A DNA stretch of 64,000 nucleotides from Glandiceps talaboti (GCF_964340395.1 NC_135553.1:11362001-11426000), one strand, 5' to 3'. Counted from the stretch's first letter, positions 32,165 to 44,687 are shown. Numbers and translations are program-made. Notes: generated by a model not told the origin, from the letters alone.

Positions 32165-32533
32165 AACGTCGTTTATGTTATAAAAGATATATGTGGATCG
32201 ATGCGTTTGGCAAAGCCTGTGGGGTTGTTTTCTGCCAGCAAACTTCCGGAACAAAAGCTTAATTTTATTATGATATGCTACATGCTATCACCTCACTGCC
32301 ATTATCACTCAATGGTGATGATGAGCTAAAACCGATGATTGCACGTCTGTGACTAGAAGAGCAAACGTCATTTACGTTATACAAGTTTTATGTGGATCAA
32401 TGAATTTAGCAAAGCCTGTGGGGTGTTTCTGTCCGCAAACTTAACAGACAACAGCTTAACTTTCTTATGATACGCTGCATGTTACCAGCTCACTGACATT
32501 ATCACTTCAGTGATGACGATGAGCTGTAAAACT
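32165..32533. repeat. Tandem duplication, two units of about 170-200 bp
   Basis: 32165-32333 and 32364-32533 share AACGTC, ATGTGGATC, GCAAAGCCTGTGGGG, AGCTTAA, TTATGATA and the closing block ATTATCACT...GTGATGA.GATGAGC. The closing block contains a short inverted repeat. Identity looks like roughly 75-80% by eye. It lies in the probable 3' UTR of the 187-aa gene. Confidence 0.8.
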
Positions 32534-32774
32534 AATGTGACTGTAGTTCTCAATAGACTCAAGTAACGTTCTTGTGTATAATGTACACTGGAGCTAGGGC
32601 TAGGAAATACTTTCGATGCCAGAGCAATGTATAGAAAATGTGTACATCTAATGATACCCGAAGAAAGGTAGTCCCATTTCTATACTTTACGTTCAAAATT
32701 GGGGAAACTGTTCCATACCAGTGGGGTGGACTTAATAGATAAATAATACAGATGTGCAAATGTTGACTTTGAGC

Positions 32775-32780
32775 GCAAAT
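32775..32780 (+). promoter_or_regulatory. Candidate polyadenylation signal AATAAA
   Basis: First AATAAA that could serve the 187-aa gene if its 3' UTR spans the tandem duplication. It is about 790 nt after the stop codon. The hexamer is common by chance in AT-rich DNA. Confidence 0.3.
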
Positions 32781-32946
32781 AAAGCCATATATTCGACATA
32801 AAAGCATTATTTTATACAGAAACGTTGTTTTTTCCTAATTTTTCGAAGGCAAAATGAAATGCAATTGATTGTTTGATTCTCTCTTTTACATAGTGATTAT
32901 TGTGACGTTGTGATTAGGATTCATAAATATGAATTTATGGTTTTGA

Positions 32947-33070
<124 letters not shown>

Positions 33071-36000
33071 TTTCATTCTTCTTTCGCGAAGTAGAGCACT
33101 CAATCACCTCGTCATCTTTCATTTTTATGTGTGTATATATATATGCATGTACAGTTTTGAAACAGTATTTTTTTAATAAGAGTGCATAAGGCTGTATTTA
33201 TGATCAAGATGGACGTACACACTCTATGGGATCATTCAGATATTCCATCTAGTTTGCTAGTTTGCTTACAGAATTACACATACGGCGAGGGCACAGTTAA
33301 TTTCATTTAATAGTTTAAGTTCCTTTTTATAAAAAAAAAACTTTTGTTACGTTGAATCAAAACGCATAATATAGTAATGATGTTATGTTTAAACTGTTAG
33401 TAGATCTAATTACGTTTAGTTGTAATATATTTTTCGTCCTTTCATTTTAAGCAATGCAATATGTCACTAATGCATGGATTACAGTGACCTTCAATGTCAT
33501 CGTTCTAAATGAAAGTACGTACAGTTGTCAACGAGAAATAATGGAAATCATCGGCTTGCCTAAAGCTCAAAAAGATTAATGGATGTATTCTATGTCCTGA
33601 CACTCATTAATCCCATCAGGTAGTCATTGCAAAGCGTTGTGTGTTTTGTGTCAGGATGCTTCATGTCAGATAAAACATTCTAGCCCTAAAACGTTTGTAA
33701 CCTTTTAGAGCTCTACATGGTGCCAGGGTATCTAATAATGTCATTAATTTCAAAGTTAATTAAACGGTTGCTTCATTTGATATGTGACATGCCAGTCATG
33801 GAAAATTGACACATGTTAAATACACTATTATCATTATCCTGAAGCTTACAAGGTTAACCCTGTTATTTATACAATGAGAAATTGCCACGTTCGAAATTAA
33901 GGATGTCAATTTTAGCTTCAATAAGAAAGTCGGTGAATAGCAAATCAAATAAGAACTCGAATTAGCATGCTAACGTATTTGGGTAATGTACAAACTGGAA
34001 TGTGTACAACATAATGTCCCCATTTTTAATATTTGAAATGATTTGATGCGCTATACAGGTAACTAATACACAGTGGAATTTCGAAAACAAACGAACGTGC
34101 ATTTAGTACCATTACAGGAGAATTAAAGATGCCTTGGTGTTTAACTCATGATACAGCAGGGTGTTTTTAAGCACGTAGAGACAACTTCAAATGCAACAGA
34201 AACAATTATAGAGTTGGTAGAATTAGAAGCAGAAGGCAGTTGATTATCAATTGGAAAGTGAGCAATTGATCAATTGAAGCCATCAAAATCATGCTTCAGC
34301 AGAAGCCTGTTTCTACTGCACCGTAAACAAATGGTAATGCTTATCACCTTTCAATGTGATCCTGCTGTGTATGGTGTCTCTATCATTGTTAGTCTGGGGT
34401 TGAATTATGTCTATCTTTAGTAGAAAACACCCATTCTCGCAAACCAGTGAACTTATTTTGCTGAAGCAACGAAATATGCGTCTTGGACGGTGCCGTAAAA
34501 GAGGTTGTGGTCTGCAACGATGAAAACCGCCATGAGTGAAACACCAAGGCAGCCGTCAGTTTTCCTGTAAGTTTGAAGCTGTCGAATTAACAACCTCTTT
34601 CATGAATAAAACTGTCGTCAAGTTTTTTTAGAGTAAGCAGGATATCTATGCAATCAATTCTCGTTAAAAACATTAACACAATTGAAATTAATGTCATATA
34701 GCGGAGTTTTGAAACAGATTTCACTCTTTCATCGCTTTGTTTTAAAAATCTATTACCATAAATCACCTTACTTAGGAATTTCCTTTTCGGCACACTGTCA
34801 TTAGCATTTGCACTTATCACGTTACAAGCGCAACAAACTTTGTCCGGAAATCCTCGTCTGATCTTTTCAGTTGTGATTACTTTCCCTTGATATGATGGAC
34901 AGTGCCACTTACTGGGAAAAGGTCACCTGATCATTATACAATGCGTTCACAGAATGTCATTTTTAATAGATAAGACATCACGTACTATATTGTTCAAAGG
35001 AAATTAAATATTTATAGATGAAAAACTAACATGAGCAAATTAAATTAAATTTGCGGAATTGTGAATAGAAAAAATATTGAAGCTTCTGTATGGTTTGATT
35101 AAATAACGCTATGATTAATATCAAAACCTCACACTTGGGGAAAACGGTAACTCCTAACGCGTACCTAAGGGTTAAGGTTGAATTAAGACCCTATGAAGGT
35201 TAAACTTATAAATTGATTTCAGAATTACATAATACTTAAAATGTTGTATACATTGATCACGTTCGAGAGAATCGCTTTTCTTTTCGGTTTGCAATCAGAT
35301 AAATGCATGAAATAGCTACGTTATGAGTGTGAATTGCTGGAAATCGATTGGTAATTATAGTGTTACTATAGAAACGTCTACAATTGTATGCTTTTAATAA
35401 GGCTTAATTGATTTATTCGCGTGTAATATATATTTATTAAACATAACTATATAAACACGCAACGAATGAAGGTAAAAATAGAGGCATGCATTGGTGTCTT
35501 TATAACCGCATTTAATGGTGTGTTTTTGCACGAACTGGAATTGTTTAAAAATATAATCCCGTTAATGATGTGTTTTTGCACGAACTGGAATTGTTTTAAA
35601 AATGAATCCATACCCCAGGTCATTGTAGTCAAATGAGCCTAAATAGAAAACTTGGCTGCCTTTTACATATTTTGTTTTCATTCCCTAAAGAATATCCATC
35701 GTTCATTTTGCTTCATAATTAATACCATTAGTTTAATATACTTCATGTATTCTTTTAAGCACATCTTTAGAATCGAGAGAAAGTTTTGTCAAGGTATGCA
35801 ATACATAAATGCCATATGCCTTACAAAAATCTATATTTTTAGTTCCATCTATCAATTAATTGTACATTTGTCGATTTCAATGCATTAATGATTTGTCAGG
35901 ACATTACACAAATACTATATCAGCAAAGAGATTCGTTGTTTATAATTTAAACCATACAAATACAGAACCTAGGGGGCAGAATTAAAACCATGTTAATATT

Positions 36001-36454
36001 TGAAAGGATACATATATCTCAAGCTGTCATAACCTTTTCAGAAAAGCTATATAATTAATGCAGTAGGTAATATTTATGACAGATTTATGGACTTTGCAAT
36101 CCCATGATAAATCTCTTATGAAGCAAACAAAAGCTATAATACTTCGTAATACATTTTCGGTTGAAAAGCAGTCATCAGCTGTGTTCGCAACGTTTACATT
36201 TTTATGATTGCTTTAAAATCTGTTCAATGAATCATATGGTGTGCATGCTAATTACTTAATTACTACGGCAACAAGAAGATTGCTCTATAAATCGTTATTT
36301 TTCTCGGCTTTTAAAACATATTATGAGGTTTGTATTAAGCTACATTCATTATATGTCATGCTTTGGTACAGGTTGTTTGTGGAGATCAGCTTTCAATAAT
36401 TGATGATATTTTAGAAGCAATTGTCGATATATTTCACATTCTCCTTGTTATGGT
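33071..36454. other. Non-coding stretch, no gene seen
   Basis: Nothing supportable as a gene. A local tandem duplication at 35512-35603 is listed separately. Confidence 0.5.
35512..35603. repeat. Tandem duplication, unit about 50 bp
   Basis: TAATG.TGTGTTTTTGCACGAACTGGAATTGTTT occurs twice, starting at 35512 and 35563. The two copies are almost identical, indicating a recent duplication. Confidence 0.9.
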
Positions 36455-36766
36455 GTCATGATGGTTGAATGGTTTGACTTGCTGACTTCGAATCTGCAAA
36501 TTGTCGGTTGCCTGGATGCTGCTTTCTTCTTCAAGTGTGTAAAGCCTTTTAACGAGATTTGATCCACGATTGTGTCTTGATCAATCCAGCTGTATAATCC
36601 AGCTGAAAACCTGGTATGATACAAGATGGCTTGTATGCCCCCAAGGGGGTAGTTGAGGAAGCAATGAAGGGTAGTTGTGTCATTAAACACCGTACCCGTG
36701 GCAGGGGTAATAATCCTATATCGCACCGTGGGAAGGAGTTGCATAAATGCTATCATATTATTATTG
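36455..36766 (+). mobile_element. Probable tRNA-derived SINE
   Basis: The head (about 36458-36510) resembles tRNA promoter boxes, with ATGGTTGAATGG and GACTTCGAATCTGC. The tail GCATAAATGCTATC followed by ATTATTATT resembles SINE 3' ends that mimic a LINE tail. The body includes CCCAAGGGGGTAG and CACCGTACCCGTGGCAGG. A 102-codon minus-strand frame over the same bases is not a credible gene. Assignment is by pattern only. Confidence 0.5.
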
Positions 36767-39700
36767 TGTGATGGATATGTAAATTGATACGATGATAAAC
36801 CATTTCCATCAAATGCAACAAATACACTTATTTATTCATCCATTGTAATTACGAAGGCGGGCCTTATTAAAGTTAAAATTCACTTTGTCTGGAAATTTGT
36901 GAGCAGACTAACTGAGGATCTCTTAATGTTCCATTAAGTAAACAGTGTTTTAATGAAAGCAGGCATAATGTGATTTTTATGGTCGTGTCCTTTGTTCTAA
37001 AACAGTCTAGTAAAACTTCTTAATTTCAATGTTTTATTACTTCAACCAAAAGAACTAAATAAATGAGAAAGTCTTCATGACTTTACAAAAAGGTCGGTCT
37101 TCATGACAATAAGATTAATCACTGTACATGGCAGACTACGTGCAACACCAGCTAATCACTTGGCGAGACTTTGCCATAACAAGATAATGAGCTATTTCTA
37201 TTCGAATAGGTATCAATACGTGAGCACACACCATCGCATATACATAATGTATCAATGATCTTGCTCTAATTCTCACTTTAAGTCGGTCGCAGTCATATAA
37301 AGTGATTTTTAAGTTGTTAAAGGTTCACGTAAAAGTTTGAGTCAGCATCTGACAATGTGTGTTCTCACACGACATAACATACAAGCACACTTCAATTGGC
37401 GGAATTACTAGCAATGAGTAATTAATCCTCTTTTTCCGCTCCTATTTTGAGCGGGAAGTTGCCTCTGATTCTGATTGGTTCATTGTCCAACGTGTAGCTT
37501 GGATCCGACTTTTTGCAGTAAGCTCCGACTTTGTATCTCGGTCAAAGTCCGTGGTCAAAGTTTGAGCATGGTTATAGCAACGTTTAGGGAATCCCAATGG
37601 TAACGTGATATGGTATGGTATGAAGTGATGAAAGCTTTTGATAAATAACGACTGATCTGATGAAGTCGCGTTGTAGGGTGATTCTCATTCCCTGAGAGAA
37701 AATATGAGGGTTTTCACAATAAAAAGAACATTCACTTGTTTTAAATATGACTGACTTTTGCATTCTTCTCATAACATTAATTAGTTAACGATTATCGCGA
37801 TAGAGCAATTATGAGGAAGAATGTTATGATAATAACGTAAACTTTATTCAAATTCGGAAAATTCATTTAAATACGATCACCACTAGCGCAGTACACAGGT
37901 GTCCTAGATTTAAAGCTGGATGATATCCGAGTATCTGGGGGAAGCCTTAATGTTCGGTAGGGTCAAACTAAGCGTCACCTTCCTAACGTATATATCCAGT
38001 TGATTTTTAACCAAACCCAACAGACGCTGCTTCGAATTCAGGGTGCAATGGTAAGAGAGGCGCACGAGCAAATCATTAAGCCACAGGCAATCCATGCATA
38101 ATGTCATAATCTTCACAAAACGTCGGAGTAAGCCATAAGTTCAAAGAGAAAGCAACGTAGAAACACCCTTTAGTACCTCAACGCCATAAGTAGCTGCCGG
38201 GAATATATATTGTTGGAAAGACATTAAACATTAAATGCCATTTTAATGTTATTACTTTCTGTCAGATACATTACAATATCTATGGTTTGTCTGTAGATTG
38301 ATTACATAGAATAAACGCCATATTGATGGCATGATAATACGCAAACTACGTGATTCAATTCGTATGTCTGTTTTCCACACTAGACATGTGTTGTTATAAG
38401 TGTATCCTGGATGATACCCGTATTAACTATACTGTTGTTCTTTTAAAGGAAGCCACACAGTTTCGAAATAGGTATTTATAAATAACTTTAATTCGTAATT
38501 ACTATAAAAACAACTAACAAGTTTTCTATGTGTTGCTACCTTAAAACACAATGTGTACCATTATAAGTCATTGCTTTATCTTAATGTTAGTAAAAAAAAA
38601 AGGTAGAAATATATGTGTAAATATGTTAATTTTGTGTACATGAAGTTATTTATATAAAAATGGGAATATATTTTAATGACCAGATAACGTCCAGCCTGCA
38701 CATATGTATATCGCTTCCCCATATATTGAACCATCACCAGGCTTGAATAGGTTGATTATGTGTGTTTACTTGTGATTAATTTTAAAAAGTGATAATTTGT
38801 GTTTTACTCATCTTTTGGTGTTTTTTAAAAATATTTCTTTAGTTACAAATAGACTTGGCCTATGTTGTTCCACATCTTTTTCTAAGCAACGAAATTATTG
38901 TAAAAATGTTTTATTGATTCAAAATTCAAAATAAATACCACTTTCCTATCTATATAGCCATTTAATATTGGCATGATGGTATATTCATACAAGTGATGGT
39001 TGTGAGTTACTCACGGTCATTTGCTGTGTGAAAGGTCACACTGGATGCGTATTACGATATACTAGTATTTTGGACATACATACAGGTATGTTATTCAATG
39101 CATTGGTGACCCTAACTCGACTTCGCCGTATAAATAGTATAGTAGAACCCTTGTTTTTCTTTCTTTATTAATTCGCTTGTCATCAGATAAATGGAAAATT
39201 AGACAACTTGCTTTCGCAAAATTACGTAGGATACGTGCATCATGACTTGCTCAGGTTTGATTTCTCTTAATCATGTGACAAACATACACAAGTTCACATT
39301 TTGAATTATTCCAAACGTATTATACGATAAATTAAATATGCTAACTTTTACCTTTGATAAACAATGTCACCGAAATGAAATTGTTATGGTATCATAGCCG
39401 CTTGCACCACATTGTGTATTCTCAGCTGTCCAAAGCAGGCTAGGCTATTCCTTTGCGTCTGCGTACATACCTTAATGATGGCTTTCATTAAACAAACTCA
39501 AATTTCATTGTGATGCTCAACATTTACCAAATCCTTCAACAAAATCACGAGAACAAAACAATGTTAAAGATACTATGCCCATATAGGGATAGGGAGATAA
39601 TAATGCCTTGTTGTGGTGCGAATTACTGCAAGTATCCCTGGTGCATGCAACAGGTGGTTCGTGTTAATAAAGACCCCCTGATTGATGTCTTTTTAAAAAG

Positions 39701-40265
39701 CAGCATGTTGATCACCGCGATGTCATAAAAAGGTTGTTGGTTTATACGATTGAAATGCAATCGGTTTTAGCGCCCTCGTGCGATGCACGAAATAACTACT
39801 TGTTGAGCACATTTGTTGTATCGACAATTCTCTGGAAAGAGTAATCTTTCACCAAACTTATGCAATCGTCTGCATCAGTGAAACAATTTTTTAGTACACA
39901 CATAATTTACTTTCAAATGTATACATGTGTTTTGAATAAGGGTTGCTACAGTGATCAAGAAGGAACCAAGGCCCATTTTCGGATTTCATTGACATATACT
40001 CTGAGTAAAAATCAGGGAGATATGTAAATAAGTAGATAGAATAAGTAAATAGGGCACAGTTTCCAAATGGAATGAGTACACACTTATCTAAGGTCTGCAG
40101 TAGGGGATGTGAATTTCGCAATTCATGAATATAATGCAAATGATGATACGCTGACTCTGAATTGGTATCAACGTATTTCAATTTACACTGCGTGGGATAA
40201 TCTGTAACTAAGACCGATTTTCATCTTGTGTCGTGTCGATTGCGTATGAAATATTATAAAAAATA
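36767..40265. other. Non-coding stretch, no gene seen
   Basis: AT-rich, with no exon-like or RNA-like structure that I can support. Confidence 0.5.
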
Positions 40266-40495
40266 CACATACATACATACATACATACATACATACATAC
40301 ATGCATACATACATACATACATACATACATACATACATACATACATACATACATACATACATACATACATACATACATACATACATACATACATACATAC
40401 ATACATACATACATACATACATACATACATACATACATACATACATACATACATACATACATACATACATACATACATACATACATACATACATA
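40266..40495. repeat. (CATA)n tetranucleotide array, about 230 bp
   Basis: About 57 CATA units with one CATG interruption near 40302. Long frames on both strands are artefacts. Confidence 0.98.
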
Positions 40496-40631
40496 GAAAT
40501 GCATAAGGAACTAATAAACCAGTCCGTATATATAGCTGTTAAATCCGACGTTTCGAATAAATATTCTTTTTCAAAGGAAAAATTGGCGAGACAGAGAAAT
40601 GCCAGGTGAAAACCCGAACATTTCTAAATAA
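40496..40631. repeat. Dispersed repeat with CCGACGTTTCGAA motif, copy 1
   Basis: It lies between two CATA arrays. AGAAATGCATAA and ATCCGACGTTTCGAATAAAT recur in related form at 51360-51480. The complement CGAAACGTCGG resembles terminal segments of Penelope-like elements, so this may be a fragment of such a terminus; that link is an inference. Confidence 0.5.
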
Positions 40632-40671
40632 TACATACATACATACATACATACATACATACATACATACA

Positions 40672-40701
<30 letters not shown>
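40632..40701. repeat. (CATA)n tetranucleotide array
   Basis: About 17 CATA units directly after the copy 1 repeat. Confidence 0.97.
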
Positions 40702-40702
<1 letters not shown>

Positions 40703-40959
40703 TATTAAAGGAATATTTCGATGTTGAAAAGTGCGATATCATCAGCGGAATTTTAAAGGGAGGTTTTGGATCAAAAACACGAAGGCCAAATATCATTCCC
40801 TAGCAGTCTGTACAAACCATCTGCAGCAGAAGTTCCAAGTAACTGAATAGTTTAAACAATAACGCGAACTAATGAGGGCGCAAGTCAAATACAAACTGAA
40901 CCAATACAAATCAGTAAATAGGTGACAGGGAGGAAGAACATGATAAAACCTTCCATCTT

Positions 40960-41165
40960 TCACCACACAAAAAGTCCAATTTACCCACCTTTACCCAACC
41001 TGTCCAGGGGTAGTATGAGATGCAGTACAACTTTTGACTGTCTGCAGCCCACAGAGGAGAGATCACTGAGAATAAATCAGGCCATAGGAAGAACTTTGTT
41101 TCATACTCACCACAATAACACATCCTCTGCTCAAGATTTACCCGGTGGAAAGACATGGCCAAAGG
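40960..41165. repeat. Dispersed repeat, copy 1 (partner at 60990-61150)
   Basis: CCAGGGGTAGTATGAGA is followed by a CAGTAC-like word, CTGCAG, an ATCACTGAGAATAAAT-like word and AACTTTGTTTCATACTCAC. All are matched in order at 60990-61150. Identity is partial. The family is unknown. Confidence 0.6.
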
Positions 41166-41284
41166 ACATGAAAACTCATTCTGTCGGTTCTATGCTTTGC
41201 AGTAATTACTAGTATTTAGCATTCACGTTCATTATGTAAATTTGGACTTTAATGACAATAAATGGCAGAACACTCGTAAGGGAT

Positions 41285-41553
41285 CATGGTGGCCTGGCAT
41301 GTGTATAAACTTTTCCATGGGTATACTCTCGTTGGTCCAGTTGTGTTTTTCAACGTATCTACTTCGACAACAAGAGGACATAGTTTGAAATTATTGAAGG
41401 ACAGATCCAGATTGGATATACGTAAATATTTTTTTCGATCAACGTGTCGTAGACATTTGGAACAGTTCACCACAAAGGGTTATTGCTAATTCATCAATTA
41501 ATCATTTTAAAGCGTGTATTGATAACCACCTCAGAAAAGTAAGGGGTCTTTAA
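41285..41553 (+). pseudogene. LINE (CR1/L2/RTE-like) reverse transcriptase 3' fragment, frameshifted
   Basis: The first frame encodes a segment ending TRGHSLKLLKDRSRLDIRKY, a typical C-terminal region of non-LTR retrotransposon polymerases. A one-base shift in a T-run near 41428 moves the reading to a second frame encoding QRVVDIWNSSPQRVIANSSI, then NHFKACIDNHL and a stop at 41551. The WN-S-P motif is characteristic of this tail. Only the last ~90 codons are present, fitting 5'-truncated insertion. The T-run frameshift shows it is inactive. Confidence 0.8.
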
Positions 41554-43173
41554 TTAAAAGCCTCAATTGCTTCCTACCCCACGTAAATTAATGGTAAATG
41601 GTAAAAATGTCCAGGATCGGAGAGACGAATGGACGTAGCACATATGCTGAGTGCTCCAGCTGTCCTGATTGTGTTTGTCTCGGCTTTGGATATAAACCTG
41701 CCTGATGTCTACTGAGTACAAGTTATCCCGTGTACAAGTAGAGATATTATAGCAGTTCCTTGTATTAGTTACATTTATCTGCCTGCTGGGTGCAGAGGTT
41801 GAAGTAACACTGGTGGAGAAACTTTAAAGCAACACTATGATAAGATGCCATACTGTGTAAATATCACTTACTTACTGTAATCTGTTATTAGGGATATTAT
41901 ATAGAGTTATTTTGGTTTTCTTGCTTTTTTATTATAATTAATAATGCTTGACAATACTTGTACGTGTCAAATGCATTTTCTCTAGAGTTCTATGGAAACT
42001 CCAATGTTGATATCAAAGTCACACTTTTGATTCTGGACGTTGATGGCGTGTCTCCTGTCAATGATAGAAATCTTTATTATGATATATTTAAGCATTTTTT
42101 CTCAAAAATTTGCAAGGGATGTCTTCATTGAATTCGTCAAGCCAGCCATTATCAGGAAAATGTCTTGTTAATTTAAAATTTATCGGATTTCAGAACTTAT
42201 ACATGAAGGTATTAATGCCAAAAGGGTCTAGTGACGAAAATGACATTTTCGAGAATTCAATGAAAACTATAGTTTCTCATACAAATTGTCCTTTTAGATA
42301 TTTTTAGCCCTGATCAGCAATAAACATTAGGATTTCAAACAAGCGGACATCTACAACTGAACTGTTAATAAATGTATTATTCAGACAATTACATAAACGA
42401 ACGCCGCACACCTTTAATACGGATTACTTGTGAAGTGTACACAAGTAATTGCAATTTTCATTATAGTTCCACCTAGTGTTAGAAAAGGGGCGGTTCTTTT
42501 GACAATGTGTCTTTTCAAGGACTTTGCTGGCCTTTATCAGACTTAAACACAATTGCATTTAATATATGAAATCATACTTAATAATGACATTGAAATTGAA
42601 ATATATAAATAATAGTTCCATTATATACTACCTTGAATACGGAAAATGCACTGAACATGTTTACATGTTGAGATGTAAAACTTTATATACATGAGAAAAC
42701 CTGGGAGACCAAGGTCTTAATGTTAGTTAGGCAAAATAAATTGAAAAAAAAAGGTTGCGTGTTTCCGATAACTCGACCGACCCTAGTGTAAACCTCCTAA
42801 ACAATCTTTGAACATTTAAAAATGAGAATTCTTTGTTCTCTTGACCTTCATTCACATCGCTGTTTTCTTTCCCCAGTGATGCTTGTACATATTTGATCAA
42901 ACTATCACGGAGTGGTTATTCTGACCGAAATTTCGTCTGGTTTTGGGTTGAAGCAATATTTTCCAAATAATTAAACAGATGAATCAATATTAAAAAAAAT
43001 AATAACCCGACCTATTCACCTTATATTCTGAGGCCATGTTATGGGAAACACACAATCATTTTTTTCGCCTAAGCATCTATTATCTCTGGTTTCCTATTTG
43101 AGTTTTCGCAACTTCAGACTGCAGTATATGAATATTTGACTTTTGATATGCAACGTGTTATCATTTGTATCAG
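41554..43173. other. Non-coding stretch with a coding-like patch at 41985-42305
   Basis: After an acceptor-like TTTTCTCTAG (ends 41985) an open frame encodes FYGNSNVDIKVTLLILDVDG and continues about 45 codons. A second frame (42110-42307) continues for 65 codons. The composition looks protein-like but I recognise no family, and no clean donor follows. It could be a gene remnant, an untranslated exon or chance. Confidence 0.35.
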
Positions 43174-43455
43174 GCCTACACGTTTTTCACGGAGTGGGTC
43201 CAGAAGGAAAGTTTTCGTTAAACTTTTATGAAGCTGTCGAGTTTTGTAAAGTGTACGGTACCAAAATAGCCGCATACGATGAACTGTTTACCGCCTGGGA
43301 AGCTGGATTTCATATGTGTAGTGCAGGATTGCTGAAGGATACAAGTGTGAGATTTCCTATGCAGCTTGTTCATCCACAGTGTGGTAACATGATTGGTATC
43401 GTTAACTGGGGATATAGACTTAAATCTCAACGTTTTGATGTGTTCTGCTATTCAG
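43174..43455 (+). CDS. Orphan Link-domain exon (duplicate of exon 2)
   Basis: 282 nt between acceptor TTTGTATCAG and donor GTATGG, phase 1 at both ends, with no stop. It encodes a complete Link (hyaluronan-binding) module of about 94 residues. The four cysteines sit in VEFCKVYG, HMCSAG, HPQCGN and VFCYSG, and the family features ELFTAWEAGF, SVRFPM and NWGYRL are present. About 70% of residues match the exon at 50795. The Trp normal in the family's Gly-Trp-Leu step is Leu here. No signal-peptide exon is seen upstream and no REJ exons follow before 50230. It may be an alternative exon, part of a gene starting further left, or a decaying duplicate. Confidence 0.65.
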
Positions 43456-43529
43456 GTATGGTGAAGCTACATCAACATCTATGTAATTTATAAACGAATA
43501 ACTGATGAGTTATGTATTATTTAACGTTC

Positions 43530-44650
43530 TTATTGCACGACCAAAACATTCTAATTACCTGCGAGTAACGTTTCGCCAGACCTGGTCGACAAGATAGAAT
43601 AATGAAGAAAAGTTAGTACATATTAGGTAAATTTTGCATATGTACAATTCTGAGTCATTTTGCCAGACATTGCATAAAATCTATTTTGTTCAGTTCCAGA
43701 GGTTGTATTAGGAGAATATGAGGATTAGAGTAACACACCACACTCAGGATATCATTAAACAAACATTTTCAAAAGCAGAGTTTCACCATGGTTACGTTTT
43801 GTCAAACTGTCTGTTTGTTATGTCATACCGCTTGGTCGCGTGGTGGCGATGAAGTGATTGTAAATATGATGAAGTTGATACTCCCCCTCGTCTCTGTTCA
43901 TGGTAGATGCCCCTTGTCTTCTGATCTGGATGGATTCTCTGATTTGTCTTGGCAGCTGACTTGTTGTAATCCTTCGAATCTCGTCTCATTGTAGCACGGG
44001 TGAAAGTCCTGGCACTGATCTCATCCACCTCTTTATTTCTTGTGTTCTTTCGTGCGAACTCCAAGACTTCTCCCTGCTTCCACACGACTGGCATGGAATC
44101 TTGTATATACAATCACCGACCTTACAACTTGTATCACGTTCGGGTTTGTCTTTAGGATGGACTAGGATGTTCCGCAAGGTGGTATATGGTCTCATCGCTG
44201 TGTTAATACCATACTGGTTAAATACCCTGGCCAACGTCTCTGCTGATTTCTCCACATATGGAATCACCACCAGACATTTTGTCTTTTCTGTTGAATCTTG
44301 ACTTCCAAATCTTCTAGGGCTCTCTGTATTGACCATTCTGGATAACTACATCTTTTCAGAACCCTTTTGATGTGTTCATCCTCTTTGATTCCTCGTCACA
44401 AGTAATGATGTTCTCTTACTTCTATCTAATAAAGTTCTTATCACTCCCAATTTTTGATGAAGAGGATGGTCGGAAGCAAAGTTCAAGTACTGGTCTGTGA
44501 GGGTTTTCTTCATCATATTCATAATCACGTCATCATTGCCACCACGCCACCAAGCGGTATGACATAACAAACAGACAGTCGACCACGTCAGGCGAAACGT
44601 TACTTGCAGGTAATTAGAATGTTTTGGTCGACGTACAATGAGAACCGTTA
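43530..44650 (-). mobile_element. Penelope-like retroelement fragment with inverted terminal repeats
   Basis: Outer inverted repeats: ACCAAAACATTCTAATTACC near 43541 is matched by GGTAATTAGAATGTTTTGGT near 44610. A second paired block (CTGTCTGTTTGTTATGTCAT near 43808) matches the complement near 44557. The left copy is interrupted by about 200 bp of unrelated sequence. Between the repeats the minus strand encodes polymerase-tail and linker sequence. PLE-type terminal repeats can be direct or inverted, so the layout fits. The element is damaged and inactive. Confidence 0.75.
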
Positions 44651-44687
44651 TAATACTATGCTTTACCGACCTGATGAATTTTTTCAA
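43792..44687 (-). pseudogene. Penelope-like RT/endonuclease remnant, multiple frameshifts
   Basis: Read on the minus strand. First comes the RT C-terminal phrase TDQYLNFASDHPLHQKLGVI followed by RTLLDRSKR. In a second frame comes CLVVIPYVEKSAETLARVFN, then NILVHPKDK and CIYKIPCQSCG. In a third frame comes NKEVDEISARTFTRATMRRD. This is the usual order of a Penelope-like polymerase linker leading into a GIY-YIG endonuclease. The segment that should hold the YIG part after IPCQSCG is missing, and at least two frameshifts are present. No function remains. Confidence 0.8.

Noticed and set aside
36458-36530. Possible tRNA gene
   Set aside because: Only box-like words are visible; no complete cloverleaf with paired acceptor stem, so a SINE head is more likely.
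36448-36756. 102-codon minus-strand frame
   Set aside because: Lies antisense across a probable SINE.
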